A DNA stretch of 64,000 nucleotides, from assembly GCA_046330135.1 (NCBI GenBank), contig JAXLTI010000004.1, forward strand, positions 124,001 through 188,000, written 5' to 3'. Origin of the DNA: CAYYFX01 sp046330135. GTDB lineage: Bacteria; ARS69. A model generated the notes under the pieces. That model was not told the DNA's origin. It searched no databases and saw only the letters and a list, made by a program, of their open reading frames with translations. Shown here piece after piece: positions 9,676 to 19,488 of this stretch (position 1 is its first letter; every line of letters starts with the position of its first letter). A program made the position numbers and the translations under genes.

Positions 9676-9702
9676 CGTGCGGCGGGGCGATCCCGCCGCA
9701 CG
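9676..9702. terminator. bidirectional-type terminator between convergent genes
   Basis: A perfect 11-bp stem (CGTGCGGCGGG / CCCGCCGCACG) with a 5-base loop, followed by ATTCTC, lies seven bases after the TPR gene stop and before the end of the minus-strand gene at 9775. Confidence 0.7.
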
Positions 9703-9774
9703 ATTCTCGGCGTCGTCCTGCGCGCGCCGACGTCGTCGCGCAAGAGTGCCCGCCCGCCGGGGCGGGCCGGGGCG

Positions 9775-10353
9775 TCACCTCATGAGCGGGAAGCTCTCGC
9801 GGAGCTTCTCCCGGAACTTCTCGAGCATCCACTCCCCGTACAGGTGGAACGCCGTGTCGTTCAGCTGCGCCGTGGTGCGCGCGAGCGCGACCTGCTCCGG
9901 GGTCGCCGGCGGCTCGAGGACCGAGTCGGGTCGGGCGTTCCCTTCGCGGCACGCCTCGACGTAGTCCGCCATCGATCGGCCCTCCCACCAACCCACGCCC
10001 ACGCGACCGGACGAGATCGCGCCCCTCGCCGGCGCGGATCCCGCCGGCCGGGGGGGAACGCTCTCGGACCCGTCGAAGCCGGGCGCGAGGATCGGCGGGG
10101 CGAGAGACGGCGCCGCGCCGTGCCGCGGAGGGGGCGCCGCCGCGCGTGTCGGAGGGAGGGTCGAAACGGGCCGAGCCGGAGGAGCCGCCGGAACGACGCG
10201 GGCGCTGTCCTCCCCCCCGACCAGGCTCACCGCGAGCTTCTCGAAGGACGGTCGAGGCGGCTGCCGCGCCGTCCACCACAACGCGGCCGTCAAGGTCGCG
10301 CCGTGGAGAGCGACGGAGCCGACGACCGCGAACACCCAGCGTCTCTTGCGCAC
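9775..10353 (-). CDS. TonB-like single-span membrane protein, proline-rich
   Basis: The 192-residue product starts at a GTG (VRKRRWVFAVVGSVALHG). One membrane helix covers about residues 5-25, followed by a long Pro/Ala-rich stretch (about 30-100) and a short alpha-helical C-terminus. The layout of basic N-terminus, anchor and proline-rich periplasmic linker resembles TonB/TolA, but no TonB C-terminal domain is visible, so the role is unknown. Upstream in-frame codons up to 10515 look non-coding in composition. The start choice is uncertain. It is transcribed divergently from the aldolase gene at 10524. Confidence 0.6.
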   Translation of the reverse strand: MRKRRWVFAVVGSVALHGATLTAALWWTARQPPRPSFEKLAVSLVGGEDSARVVPAAPPARPVSTLPPTRAAAPPPRHGAAPSLAPPILAPGFDGSESVPPRPAGSAPARGAISSGRVGVGWWEGRSMADYVEACREGNARPDSVLEPPATPEQVALARTTAQLNDTAFHLYGEWMLEKFREKLRESFPLMR

Positions 10354-10523
10354 CGTTTCGACCGTGGAGGGCGCCCTGGAGGGGTATCCGGAGAATACGC
10401 GATTCCGAGAGCGATGGACCACGGCCGGGAGCGGCCGCTCGGGAAGCGCCCTGGCCCGACCGCACACGACCGCCGCGCGAACGCCCGCGACGTGCACGCG
10501 CGCTCCGCGTACCATGTCCGGCC

Positions 10524-11177
10524 GTGACCTCTCGCCCCTCGATCGACGCCACGCTCGAAGCCTGCCTCGCGGACGGCGTCTTCCTCGCCGTCCGGCTCCC
10601 GTTCGGCGGCGCGCAGCTTCTCGAAGCGTGTCACGCCGCCGCGCGTGGGGGGCTCCGCGTCCTCGAGATCACGCTGACCACTCCGGGTGCGCTGGACGCG
10701 ATCCGCGCGCTTTCGCGAGAGAAGGGCCTCGTGGTCGGCGCGGGTACCGTGCTGACCCCGGAAGCCGCGCGGGAGGTGGCGGAGGCGGGCGGGCTCTTCG
10801 CGATGTCGCCGGTGCTCGACGCGAGCGTGGTGGCCGAGACGCACCGCCTGGGGATGCTCGCCGTCCCCGGCACGGGCACGGCCACCGAGATCCTCGCGGC
10901 GCACCGCTCCGGCGCGCGTCTCGTGAAGGTCTTCCCGTCCGGGCCGCTCGGCGGGCCGGACTTCCTCCGCAAGGTGCGGGGGCCCTTGCCGGACGTTCCG
11001 CTCGTCCCCACGAGCGGTCCCACCGCGGAGTCGATCGCGGACTACGTGGCGGCCGGTGCGGTGGCGGTGGGCGTGGGCGGCGAGGTCTTCCCGGCGGGCT
11101 TCACGGCGGAGATCGTGGAGCGCTCGGCCCGGCGGCTGCGCGAGGCGATGGATCGCGCGCGGGCGATGCGCCGCTGA
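10524..11177 (+). CDS. eda: bifunctional KDPG/KHG-type aldolase
   Basis: The 217-residue protein is a class I aldolase of the 2-keto-3-deoxy-6-phosphogluconate family, which cleaves KDPG to pyruvate and glyceraldehyde-3-phosphate. Conserved segments are LEITLTTPGAL, VGAGTVLTPEAA, FAMSPVLD and PTSGPTAES. The Schiff-base lysine is Lys135 in LVKVFPSGPLGG. The start is a GTG. No Entner-Doudoroff dehydratase is nearby, so the enzyme may act on another 2-keto-3-deoxy sugar. A strong hairpin follows the gene. Confidence 0.88.
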   Translation: MTSRPSIDATLEACLADGVFLAVRLPFGGAQLLEACHAAARGGLRVLEITLTTPGALDAIRALSREKGLVVGAGTVLTPEAAREVAEAGGLFAMSPVLDASVVAETHRLGMLAVPGTGTATEILAAHRSGARLVKVFPSGPLGGPDFLRKVRGPLPDVPLVPTSGPTAESIADYVAAGAVAVGVGGEVFPAGFTAEIVERSARRLREAMDRARAMRR

Positions 11178-11234
11178 CGATGCGCCGCCGATGACCCGCT
11201 GATCACTCGTCGTTGATTGGCCACTGACGAACGA

Positions 11235-11267
11235 CGCCCGCGCCGGGAGGGAGTTCCGGCGCGGGCG
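11235..11267. terminator. strong hairpin between convergent genes
   Basis: A perfect 12-bp GC stem (CGCCCGCGCCGG / CCGGCGCGGGCG) with a 9-base loop lies between the aldolase gene and the response-regulator gene, which converge here. Confidence 0.65.
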
Positions 11268-11298
11268 GGCGAGGAGCGTGGAGGGAGAAGGCCCTTCG

Positions 11299-11679
11299 CT
11301 ACTGCGCGTTCGTCTTCAGCAGGCCGTGCACTCGCTCGACGAGACGGCCCGGGCTGAACGGCTTCGTGATGTAGTCGTCCGCGCCCGCCTCGTAACCCTG
11401 CTTCTGGTCGATGTCTCGCGCCTTCGCCGAGAGAAGGATGACGGGCGTCGACGCGATCTCGGAGTCGCGCTTGATCGCGCGGCACGCTTCGAAGCCGTCC
11501 ATCTTCGGCATCATGACGTCGAGCACGACGAGATCCGGGCGCTCTTCCTTCGTCTTGCGCACCGCTTCCTCGCCGTCCTCGGCCGTGATCACCTCGTAGC
11601 CTTCGGCCCCGAGGCTGAAGTCCAGGATGTGCAGGATGTAGTTCTCGTCGTCGACGACCAGGATCTTACCCTTCTTCAT
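11299..11679 (-). CDS. CheY-like single-domain response regulator
   Basis: The 126 residues form one receiver domain. ILVVDDE provides the acidic pocket, LVVLDVMMPKMDG contains the phospho-accepting aspartate (Asp54), and DDYITKPFSP the conserved lysine. There is no output domain. The ATG at 11679 follows AGAAGGAAG. It is the last gene of the operon with the hybrid kinase (35 bases upstream) and the diguanylate cyclase, and is the probable phosphorylation partner of that kinase. Confidence 0.93.
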   Translation of the reverse strand: MKKGKILVVDDENYILHILDFSLGAEGYEVITAEDGEEAVRKTKEERPDLVVLDVMMPKMDGFEACRAIKRDSEIASTPVILLSAKARDIDQKQGYEAGADDYITKPFSPGRLVERVHGLLKTNAQ

Positions 11680-11713
11680 CTTCCTTCTCCCTCTCGGGCT
11701 CGCGTTGACTCCC

Positions 11714-14532
11714 TCACTGCTCCTCCCGATCGAGGACGCGGACGAGCGCTTCCACGACCTCGATGTCGAACTGACGTCCGGCGTTGCGCCGGATCTCGGC
11801 GATCGCCGCCTTCGAGTCCACCGCCGCCCGGTACGGACGTCCCGTGCGCAGGGCGTGGTAGGCGTCGACGACCGCGAGAATCTTCGCCCCCCGCGGGATC
11901 CCCGAGTCCAGGAGTCCACGCGGGTACCCGGAGCCGTCGGGCTCCTCGTGGTGGGCGAGGATGATGTCGAACACATCCGGCAGGAACTCGATCGACCGCA
12001 GCACGCGCGCCCCCTCCTCGGGGTGACCGCGGATGAGCTTGCGATCGGTATCGGACAGTCGCGCCGGCTTCTTGTACACGCCTTCGGGGAGACGCGTCAT
12101 CCCCACGTCGCGCAGGATCGACGCGTAGTGGATGCGCGCGGTCTCGTCGGGGTCGATGCCGAGCTCGGAGCACACCCGCAGCACGAGATTCGAGAAGCGG
12201 TAGCCGCTGGGGTAGTAGTGGCGGCGAACGTCGATGACGCCGCGCATCGCTTCTTCCATGCGCCGCATTCCGTCGCGGGAGTCCCCGAATTCCCGGAGCT
12301 TGTTGAGCACGAGCGCGACGCGCTGGGCGAGAAGGTCCAGGAGCCGGCCGTCGTGCTCGCCGAAGCCGTCGCCCGTGGTCTTGTTCGTGACGTTGATGAC
12401 GCCGATGACGCTGCCCCGCAGCTTCACCGGCACCGACAGCAGCGAGCGCGTGCGGTACTGCCCCGGCCGCGGCGACGGAACGAAGCGCGGGTCCGTGTCC
12501 AGGTCCGGAATGTGGAGCGGCTCGCCGGTCGCGGCCACCGCGCCCGCGATGTTCTGCCCCACGGCGATGCGCGCCTCGCGGATGGCTTCGTCCGGCAGCC
12601 CCATCGCCGCCTGGATGAACAGCTCGTTCCCGCCCGGGTCGAGCAGCATGAGCGACACGGATTCCGCGCACATCACTTCCGCGATCATCTCGATGAGCAG
12701 CTCGGGAATCCCCGTGCCCTCGCGCGCGGCGTTGACCACCGTGGGCTCGGCGGCGCGCGCGCGGCTCGTGGCCCGCAGCCTCGGCAGCGACACCTTGAAG
12801 CGCGCGCCCTTGCCCTCTTCGCTCTCCGCCCAGATCCGCCCGTCGTGCCAGGTGGCGATGCTCCGGCAGATCGCGAGCCCCAGCCCGGACCCGCCGTGAA
12901 TGCGGGAGTTGCCGCCGTCCACCTGGTAGAAGCGCTCGAAGATCAGGTCCAGCTTGTCGAGGGGAACGCCCGGACCGTCGTCCTCGACGACCAGGCGCAC
13001 CGCGGAGTGATCGCGCTCCACGTCCACCGAGACGTGGCCGGCGCGCGGCGTGAACTTCACCGCGTTCTCCAGCAGGTTCACCACGAGCTGCTTCAGCAGA
13101 TCGGGGTCGCCGTGCAGCCCCGCCTCTTCGCCGGACAGCGGCCCGCGCAGCTCGATCTCCTTCTGCGCGGCGAGCGGGCGGATGACGTCGATCGCGTCGT
13201 GCACGACCGCCACCAGGTCCACGTGCCGGCAGGACATGCGCACGCGGCCCGCGTCCATCGTGGCGAGGTCCAGGATGTCGTCGACGATGCGCGTGAGGCG
13301 GCGACTCTCGTCGTGGATGACGCGGAGGAAGCGGTCGCGGGTCTCCGCGTCCGCCTTCAGGTCCGGCGCGCGCAGCGTCTCCGCGTACGCCGTGATGGAC
13401 GTCAAGGGCGTCCGCAGCTCGTGCGAGACGGTCGCGATGAACTGGGCCTTGAGGCGGTGCAGATCGGTGAGCTTCTCCTTCTCTTCGCGAAGGTCGTCGA
13501 GGCTCTGGATGCCGCGGCCGCGGTCCGCGCGGGTCTCCAGTGCGTGACGACCGATCGACACCCAGCGCTGCAGGTCGCCGAGGATCGCCGGGTCGTCCAG
13601 CGGGCGCTCGACCTCCGCCAGGAGGAAGCCCAGGGGATGCCTCGCCTCGAGCACGGAGAGCGGCAAGAGCAGCGCGTCGCCCGCGGCCGGGCGGAGACTG
13701 TGCATCCCGCCGCGCGGGATCCAGGCGAAGCCGCCCCAGCGCGGCAGGGTGGCCGCCCACTCGCGGAAGCCCTCCGCGCGGTGCGCCCCTTCGGGAACCG
13801 CGAGGCGGTCCGGGAGCTCGGGCGCCGCGCGGCCGCTCTCGGAGCGCACGATCTCCACGTACGTGCCGTCCTCCGGGCGAAGCGTCCACACGCACGTTCG
13901 GCCGATGCCCGCGACACCGGCGATCGCGGAGGCGATCCGCCGCACGACGTTCTCGCTGCCGCCTTCGCGGACCAGGTCGTCCAGCACGTCCACGGCCCGC
14001 TCGAGGGTGGAGACGCGCGCTTCCGCTTCGCGGATCCGCGTCGTCTCGATCTCGCGGCGGCGCTCGCGGAGAAGGGCATGGCCCGCGTGCACGAGGAAGC
14101 GCGGCGTGTCGCCGGGCTCGCCCACGGCGGCCACGACGCCCTGCGTCCCCCGGGGGGACTCGAGCGGCACCGCCCAGATCGACGCGGCGCCCGAGCCGGC
14201 CTGGCGCACGAGGGTCCCTTCGCGGAGCGCGCGGCGCGCGACGCCCGCCAGCTCGATGTCCGGCACCGACAAGCGCGCCTCGCGCCCCTCGATCGCGGAC
14301 ACGGCCGTCAGCTCGCCGGAGGGCTCCACGAGGTAGACGGCGCCCCGGCCCATGCCGGGCGACGCGGACACGGCGTCGCGGATGCGGCGCACGATCTCCT
14401 CGACGCTCTCCGCGGTCTGCAGCAGCTCCGCCTGCACGTCGAGGACCGAGCCCGCCACGACCGGATCGTGGGTGGCCGGGCGCTTCGGCGGAACGCGCTT
14501 CACCGCTGCGCTGGAGGGCTGGCGACGCGCGC

Positions 14533-14536
<4 letters not shown>
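11714..14536 (-). CDS. GAF-GAF-histidine kinase-GAF-HD-GYP hybrid protein
   Basis: This 940-residue soluble protein combines sensing and kinase modules. Two GAF-like regions (about 30-165 and 185-345) precede HisKA (phosphoacceptor in VSHELRTPLTS) and HATPase_c (N box LLENAVKF, G boxes DDGPGVP and GGSGLGLAI). A third GAF domain (about 605-750) and a C-terminal HD-GYP-type domain follow. In the HD-GYP part, HHEEPDGSGYP (about 862-872) is intact, but the HDxGK motif reads RDVGM (about 809-813), losing a metal ligand and the lysine. Cyclic-di-GMP hydrolysis is therefore doubtful. The gene is coupled by ATGA overlap to the upstream diguanylate cyclase. Confidence 0.9.
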
Positions 14537-15498
<962 letters not shown>

Positions 15499-15651
15499 GA
15501 CGTTCACGCAGACCGCCTCTCGTGCGCACGTCGACGCGATCCCGCCCGTCCGGGCGGTTCGCCGTTCGTCTCGGTATCGGCATGAACCGGCAAGAATCGA
15601 AGGGGGAACGCGGGGCGCGTAGCCCGGCCGGCCGGCGAGAGGCGCGTGCCC

Positions 15652-15674
15652 GGGGCGCGCTCCCGGGGCGCCCC
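15652..15674 (-). terminator. possible terminator downstream of DUF3307 gene
   Basis: GGGGCGC / GCGCCCC stem (7 bp, 9-base loop) lies in the 239-bp space between the DUF3307 stop and the diguanylate cyclase start. There is no T-run. A second short GC hairpin lies at 15542-15557. Confidence 0.3.
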
Positions 15675-15737
15675 GCCCGTCGACGAACGCAAGAATCTCC
15701 GAGAATCGGCCAGCGACCGGCCGACACGATCCGACGG

Positions 15738-16460
15738 TCAGCGGTGGAGCAGCGCCTTCAGGAGGATCGCGGTCGCGGTGGCTCCGAGCAGGCTCGCCAG
15801 CGTGCCGACGAGGTAGTACTCGGCGCGACGGCGCTCGTCGAGCTCCTTGAAGCGGGCGAGGGACTTCGCCGCCGCGAGGAAGCCGAGCGCTTCCCAGTGG
15901 TCGAGGAGAACCAGCGTCAGCGCGAACATGCGCTCCAGGATCCCGATGAGCCGCCCGGCGGAGGGTCCGCCGTCGCGTTGGGCCAGCCGACAGCGGGCGA
16001 GGACGGACATGACCACGGCAGACATGCCGTTCACGTTGAACGCGTAGCCCGCGACCAGCGCGCCGACGGTCGCCAGGGCCGCGGGATGCGCCAGCCACAC
16101 GTCGACGAAGCGCACCTGGGGAGCGAGCCACGCCCACGCGGCGGCGAGCACGAGAAGGTGCGCCAGCTGGTCGAGCGCGAAGACCTCCAGCTCGCGGGAG
16201 TGGCTGCGGCGCGACACGAGGACCTTGACGGCGTCGACGGCAACGTGCGCCACGACGATCGCGAGGACCGCGAGAGCCGTGCGCGTTCCGAGGAACGGCG
16301 TGAGCGCCCCCAGCTGGCAGACCGCCACGACGGCGCCGTGCGCGGCGAGGCCCGAGGCCCGGGCCTTGCGTCGGATCATCCCGTGCGTCTGGAAGACGAA
16401 GTCCCCCAGGGCGTGACCCGCTACGAGGAGCGCGGCGAGCGCGGATGCTTCGGGGGTCAT
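15738..16460 (-). CDS. DUF3307 family membrane protein
   Basis: The 240-residue polytopic protein has the DUF3307 N-terminal signature HALGDFVFQTHGM (H, D, F, Q conserved in this family) and a second His/Asp-bearing helix (VAHVAVDAVKV). About five to six hydrophobic segments are present. Function is unknown. The family is regularly found next to SatD genes, as here, where its ATG overlaps the satD stop (ATGA). The shared operon is controlled by the operator-rich promoter at 17167-17285. Confidence 0.85.
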   Translation of the reverse strand: MTPEASALAALLVAGHALGDFVFQTHGMIRRKARASGLAAHGAVVAVCQLGALTPFLGTRTALAVLAIVVAHVAVDAVKVLVSRRSHSRELEVFALDQLAHLLVLAAAWAWLAPQVRFVDVWLAHPAALATVGALVAGYAFNVNGMSAVVMSVLARCRLAQRDGGPSAGRLIGILERMFALTLVLLDHWEALGFLAAAKSLARFKELDERRRAEYYLVGTLASLLGATATAILLKALLHR

Positions 16461-17152
16461 TCGTCCGACGCCTCCGCGGTCCATGGTGCGAAGCCTTCCG
16501 GATCCGTCGCCCGGTTCAGCAGGCTCGCGACGACGTGTTCCGCGCCCTGAATCGCGTCGTGCCGCGCAGCCTTCAGGACTTCGCTGACCACCGACGGCGA
16601 AACGGCCAGCTGCTGCGCGATGTCCTTCTGCACCGGAAAACGGCGCCGCCGCCGGATCATCTCGAGTTGGCGATCGGTCCAGGTCGCGCGGATGTCGCCG
16701 GTCAGCCGGAGAATGGCATTCGCGGCCTCTTCCAAAGGAGACGGCAGGCCCGCGACCATCGCCCACAGCCCTTTCCTCTTCGCCGTCTCGAGAGCGTGAC
16801 GCGCTCGATGGAAGCACGGGCCGTCGAGCTCGCGAACCGGACCGCCGAGATCGGTCGACAGCGCTCCGAGTCCGACTCCGAACGCGATCCGGGTTTGGGG
16901 GAGGTCCTCGGTCAGCTCCGTCAGGTAGGTCATGACGGCCGTTCCCGGGACCTCCGCCGCCAGAAGCAGCTGGAACTCGTCGCCGGCCGTGATCTCGGGA
17001 CCCGCTCGGCGCAGCCCGCGAACGGGTTGCTCCACCTCGAAACGCCCGAGGATCCGTTTCAGCTCGCGTTGGAGCTCGGCTCGATCCGGGACGTCCCGGG
17101 ACCCGACGAGGTCGCCCAGGATGGCCACGTATCGCTCGATGGGTCCGTCCAC
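16457..17152 (-). CDS. SatD family protein with C-terminal winged-helix segment
   Basis: The product is 231 residues if it starts at the GTG at 17152 (VDGPIERYVAILGDLVGSRD). The N-terminal YVAILGDLVGSRD and AGDEFQLLL segments are typical of SatD. The C-terminal part holds a helix-turn-helix-like stretch (QKDIAQQLAVSPSVVSEVLK), which suggests DNA binding. An in-frame ATG at 17203 lies inside the predicted -10 box and palindrome, so the downstream GTG, preceded by GGGTGAG, is preferred. SatD was named from the Streptococcus mutans sat operon; its biochemical role is not established. Autoregulation is inferred. Confidence 0.8.
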   Translation of the reverse strand: MDGPIERYVAILGDLVGSRDVPDRAELQRELKRILGRFEVEQPVRGLRRAGPEITAGDEFQLLLAAEVPGTAVMTYLTELTEDLPQTRIAFGVGLGALSTDLGGPVRELDGPCFHRARHALETAKRKGLWAMVAGLPSPLEEAANAILRLTGDIRATWTDRQLEMIRRRRRFPVQKDIAQQLAVSPSVVSEVLKAARHDAIQGAEHVVASLLNRATDPEGFAPWTAEASDE

Positions 17153-17166
17153 GCGCTCACCCGTTG

Positions 17167-17186
17167 TTTCGGCTCTGCTACCGAAT
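17167..17186. promoter_or_regulatory. imperfect satD operator in the leader
   Basis: TTTCGGC-N6-ACCGAAT has the same spacing with one change in each arm. It is 28 bp from the -10 operator, downstream of the predicted transcription start. A weaker match (AATCGGC-N6-GGCTATT) sits at 17238-17257, 28 bp from the distal perfect copy. Confidence 0.55.
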
Positions 17187-17194
17187 CCGACAAT

Positions 17195-17214
17195 ATTCGG
17201 CATATATGCCGAAT
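17195..17214. promoter_or_regulatory. operator palindrome over the satD -10 box
   Basis: A perfect 20-bp palindrome of form ATTCGGC-N6-GCCGAAT (N6 is ATATAT). Its position over the -10 element predicts repression when bound. Confidence 0.75.
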
Positions 17215-17230
17215 CATTGGATCTCGTCAA
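17201..17230 (-). promoter_or_regulatory. satD promoter
   Basis: On the minus strand TTGACG (17230-17225) and TATATG (17206-17201) are separated by 18 bases. The predicted start lies near 17194, giving a leader of about 40 bases before the GTG at 17152. The -10 element lies inside the palindrome at 17195-17214. Confidence 0.6.
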
Positions 17231-17265
17231 GCCCGCGAATCGGCTTGAGAGGCTATTTCCGGCAA

Positions 17266-17285
17266 ATTCGGCCTGAAAGCCGAAT
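17266..17285. promoter_or_regulatory. second copy of the satD operator, upstream of -35
   Basis: Exactly the same 7+6+7 arrangement, ATTCGGC-N6-GCCGAAT, with a different centre (CTGAAA). It lies about 35 bases upstream of the -35 box and 71 bp centre-to-centre from the site over the -10. Confidence 0.75.
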
Positions 17286-17323
17286 CCATCGGCTCCGGCC
17301 ATCGGCACGCCAGGACGCGCCGC

Positions 17324-18385
17324 TCACACCGTCCGTGTGCGGATCGCGCGCCCTTGGCGCCGCCCGCGCGGAGCGCGGTTCGGCATCGCGCCGAGGGGGA
17401 GGCCGGGGTCGGCGTCGAGGTCGAAGCCCGAGCGCTCGCCGCGATCGAGGCGGCGCTTCCCCGCGAAGGCGATCATCGCGGCGTTGTCGCCGCAGTAGGC
17501 GAGGCGCGGGACGACGAGCTTCAACCGACGCTCCGCGCAGGCCGCAGCCATCGCGCGCCGGAGCGCGCCGTTCGCGGCCACGCCGCCCGCAATGCCCACC
17601 GCGCCCACGCCGGTGCGGGACGCCGCGGCCATCGTCTTCTCCACGAGCACGTCCACGAGCGCCGCCTGGAAGGACGCGGCCACGTCGCGGGCGACCGGCG
17701 GCTGGCCGAGCGACGGATCGCGGTCCAGCGCCAGGCGCACCGACGTCTTCACTCCGGAGAAGCTGAAGTCCAGCGTGCCCTCTTCCAGGCGGGCGCGCGG
17801 GAAGTCGAACGCCGTGGCGTCCGCGCCCTCGGCCAGCCTCTCGAGCGCCGCGCCGCCGGGGTACCCGAGACCGAGCATCACCGAGACCTTGTCCCAGGCT
17901 TCGCCCGCCGCGTCGTCGCGCGTGCGGCCGATCACTTCGAGCCGCTCCTCGTCGCGCACGTGGGCGAGGAGCGTGTGCCCGCCGGACGCCACGAGGACCA
18001 CGGCGGGCGGCCGCAGCTCCGCGTCCTCCAGGAACGGCGACATCGCGTGCCCCTCGAGATGGTTCACGCCGAGGATCGGGAGACCCCGCGCCAGCGCGAT
18101 CGCCTTCGCCGTGGTCACGCCCACCAGGAGCGATCCCACGAGCCCCGGACCCGACGTCACGCAGATCGCGCGCACGTCGTCGAGCGTGGCGCCCGCCTCC
18201 GCCAGCGCGCGATCCAGCACGGGCAGCATCTTCCGCACGTGCTCGCGCGACGCGATCTCCGGGACCACGCCGCCGTACAGCTCGTGCACGCTCTGCGACG
18301 CGACGACGTTCGAGCGGACTTCGCCCTCCGCGTCGAGCAGGGCGGCGGCGGTCTCGTCGCAGGACGTCTCGATCCCGAGGATCAC
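17324..18385 (-). CDS. tsaD: tRNA N6-adenosine threonylcarbamoyltransferase
   Basis: The 353-residue protein is TsaD (Kae1/Gcp), which transfers the threonylcarbamoyl group to A37 of ANN-decoding tRNAs together with TsaB/TsaE. The N-terminus VILGIETSCDETAAAL, the metal motif HLEGHAMSP (HxxxH), the ASK-fold segment LVASGGHT, and the C-terminal CGDNAAMIAF are all present. The GTG start overlaps the stop of the YbbR-like gene (GTGA). The C-terminus carries a basic extension rich in Arg. No tsaB or tsaE is visible here. Confidence 0.95.
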   Translation of the reverse strand: MILGIETSCDETAAALLDAEGEVRSNVVASQSVHELYGGVVPEIASREHVRKMLPVLDRALAEAGATLDDVRAICVTSGPGLVGSLLVGVTTAKAIALARGLPILGVNHLEGHAMSPFLEDAELRPPAVVLVASGGHTLLAHVRDEERLEVIGRTRDDAAGEAWDKVSVMLGLGYPGGAALERLAEGADATAFDFPRARLEEGTLDFSFSGVKTSVRLALDRDPSLGQPPVARDVAASFQAALVDVLVEKTMAAASRTGVGAVGIAGGVAANGALRRAMAAACAERRLKLVVPRLAYCGDNAAMIAFAGKRRLDRGERSGFDLDADPGLPLGAMPNRAPRGRRQGRAIRTRTV

Positions 18386-19434
18386 GGCTCGTTCCGTCCG
18401 CGCGGCGGCCCGCCCGCGCCCACGTACACCGAGAAGTGGTCCGGATCGAGGGAGAGGATCTCGACGTCCGGCGGCAGCGCGAGGTGCGCCGTCACCTCGC
18501 CCTGGGCGGCGGAAGGCCCGGGCGGCGAGTCGCTCGTCGGCGCGAACGTGATCTCCGCGCCGTGCAGCTCCTTCACGCCGAGTATCGCGCGGCCGCCCAC
18601 GACCCACGACTTCGCCTGGAGCGGCAGCTCGGTGGGATCCTTCGTGGCGACCTCCACGATCGAGCGCGGGCCCTCGATCTCCACGGCCACCTGCGGCGGA
18701 TCGAAGCGGACGCGCGTGCCGGCGGGGGCGCCCGGCACTCCGCCCGCGCGGAGCGCGACGCTCTCGATGCGCCGCGTCACGAGCGGCTCGATCTGGATGG
18801 CCACGTCCACCATGAGCGGCGTGACCTCCACGGTGGGCGACTCCGGCGGCACGAGGCGGACGCGCTTCCGCACGAGCCCCTTCTTGCCGTCGACGTCGAT
18901 CTCGGCGGTGTGGAGCAGCGCGATCTCGTCCACGAGCTTGCGCGGCCCCTTCACGCGCGCGCGGGCCGGGTTCATCACCGTCCGGCCGACCTGCACGTAG
19001 TGCTCGTCCGGGGTGCCCACGACCGCCGGCACGATGGCCACATCCCGCACGACCGTCTCGTCGAACTCCACGGTGACGCGCTTCGGCTCGGAGATCTCCA
19101 CGCGGCTCACCGTCACGCCCTGCGGCAGCACGACGTCCTCGCCCGTGAAGTCGATGCGGCTCGGTCCGATCTGGTAGCCGCTCAGGTCCACGCGGCAGAC
19201 GCCGTCGCGCAGCGTGTAGCGCAGGAACTTCCCCTTGCCGCGGACGTGCGCCTTCACGGCCTGCGGCAGAGGCTCCACGCTGGTGAGGCCCTCGGGACGG
19301 TTCACGTACTCCACGGGGAAGTCCACCGTGTCCTCGAACTCGAGGCGGTTCGTGACGCTGTACCAGAGACCCACCGCCACGACGAAGCTCAGGATCTTGG
19401 CGCCGAGGTTGTCGGTCCAGGTTCTCCAGCGCAC
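18382..19434 (-). CDS. YbbR/CdaR-like repeat protein with N-terminal anchor
   Basis: The 350 residues begin with a single membrane helix (AKILSFVVAVGLWYSV) followed by about three YbbR-type beta repeats (for example VKAHVRGKGKFLRYTLRD and VRVEISEPKRVTVEFDE-like segments). In Firmicutes such proteins (CdaR) regulate the diadenylate cyclase CdaA, which usually sits next to them. No cdaA is in the adjacent upstream gene slot, so regulation of cyclic-di-AMP synthesis is only inferred. The gene is coupled to tsaD downstream. Confidence 0.8.
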   Translation of the reverse strand: MRWRTWTDNLGAKILSFVVAVGLWYSVTNRLEFEDTVDFPVEYVNRPEGLTSVEPLPQAVKAHVRGKGKFLRYTLRDGVCRVDLSGYQIGPSRIDFTGEDVVLPQGVTVSRVEISEPKRVTVEFDETVVRDVAIVPAVVGTPDEHYVQVGRTVMNPARARVKGPRKLVDEIALLHTAEIDVDGKKGLVRKRVRLVPPESPTVEVTPLMVDVAIQIEPLVTRRIESVALRAGGVPGAPAGTRVRFDPPQVAVEIEGPRSIVEVATKDPTELPLQAKSWVVGGRAILGVKELHGAEITFAPTSDSPPGPSAAQGEVTAHLALPPDVEILSLDPDHFSVYVGAGGPPRGRNEP

Positions 19435-19488
19435 GAGGCTTCTCCGCAGGAATGCCGCGCGAGGGGGCGCGGCCGGTCGGGCATGGTA

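Noticed and set aside
17153..17308. Upstream extension of SatD starting at ATG 17308 or 17203
   Set aside because: The extension would run through the predicted promoter and operators; the GTG at 17152 with GGGTGAG in front gives the normal family N-terminus.
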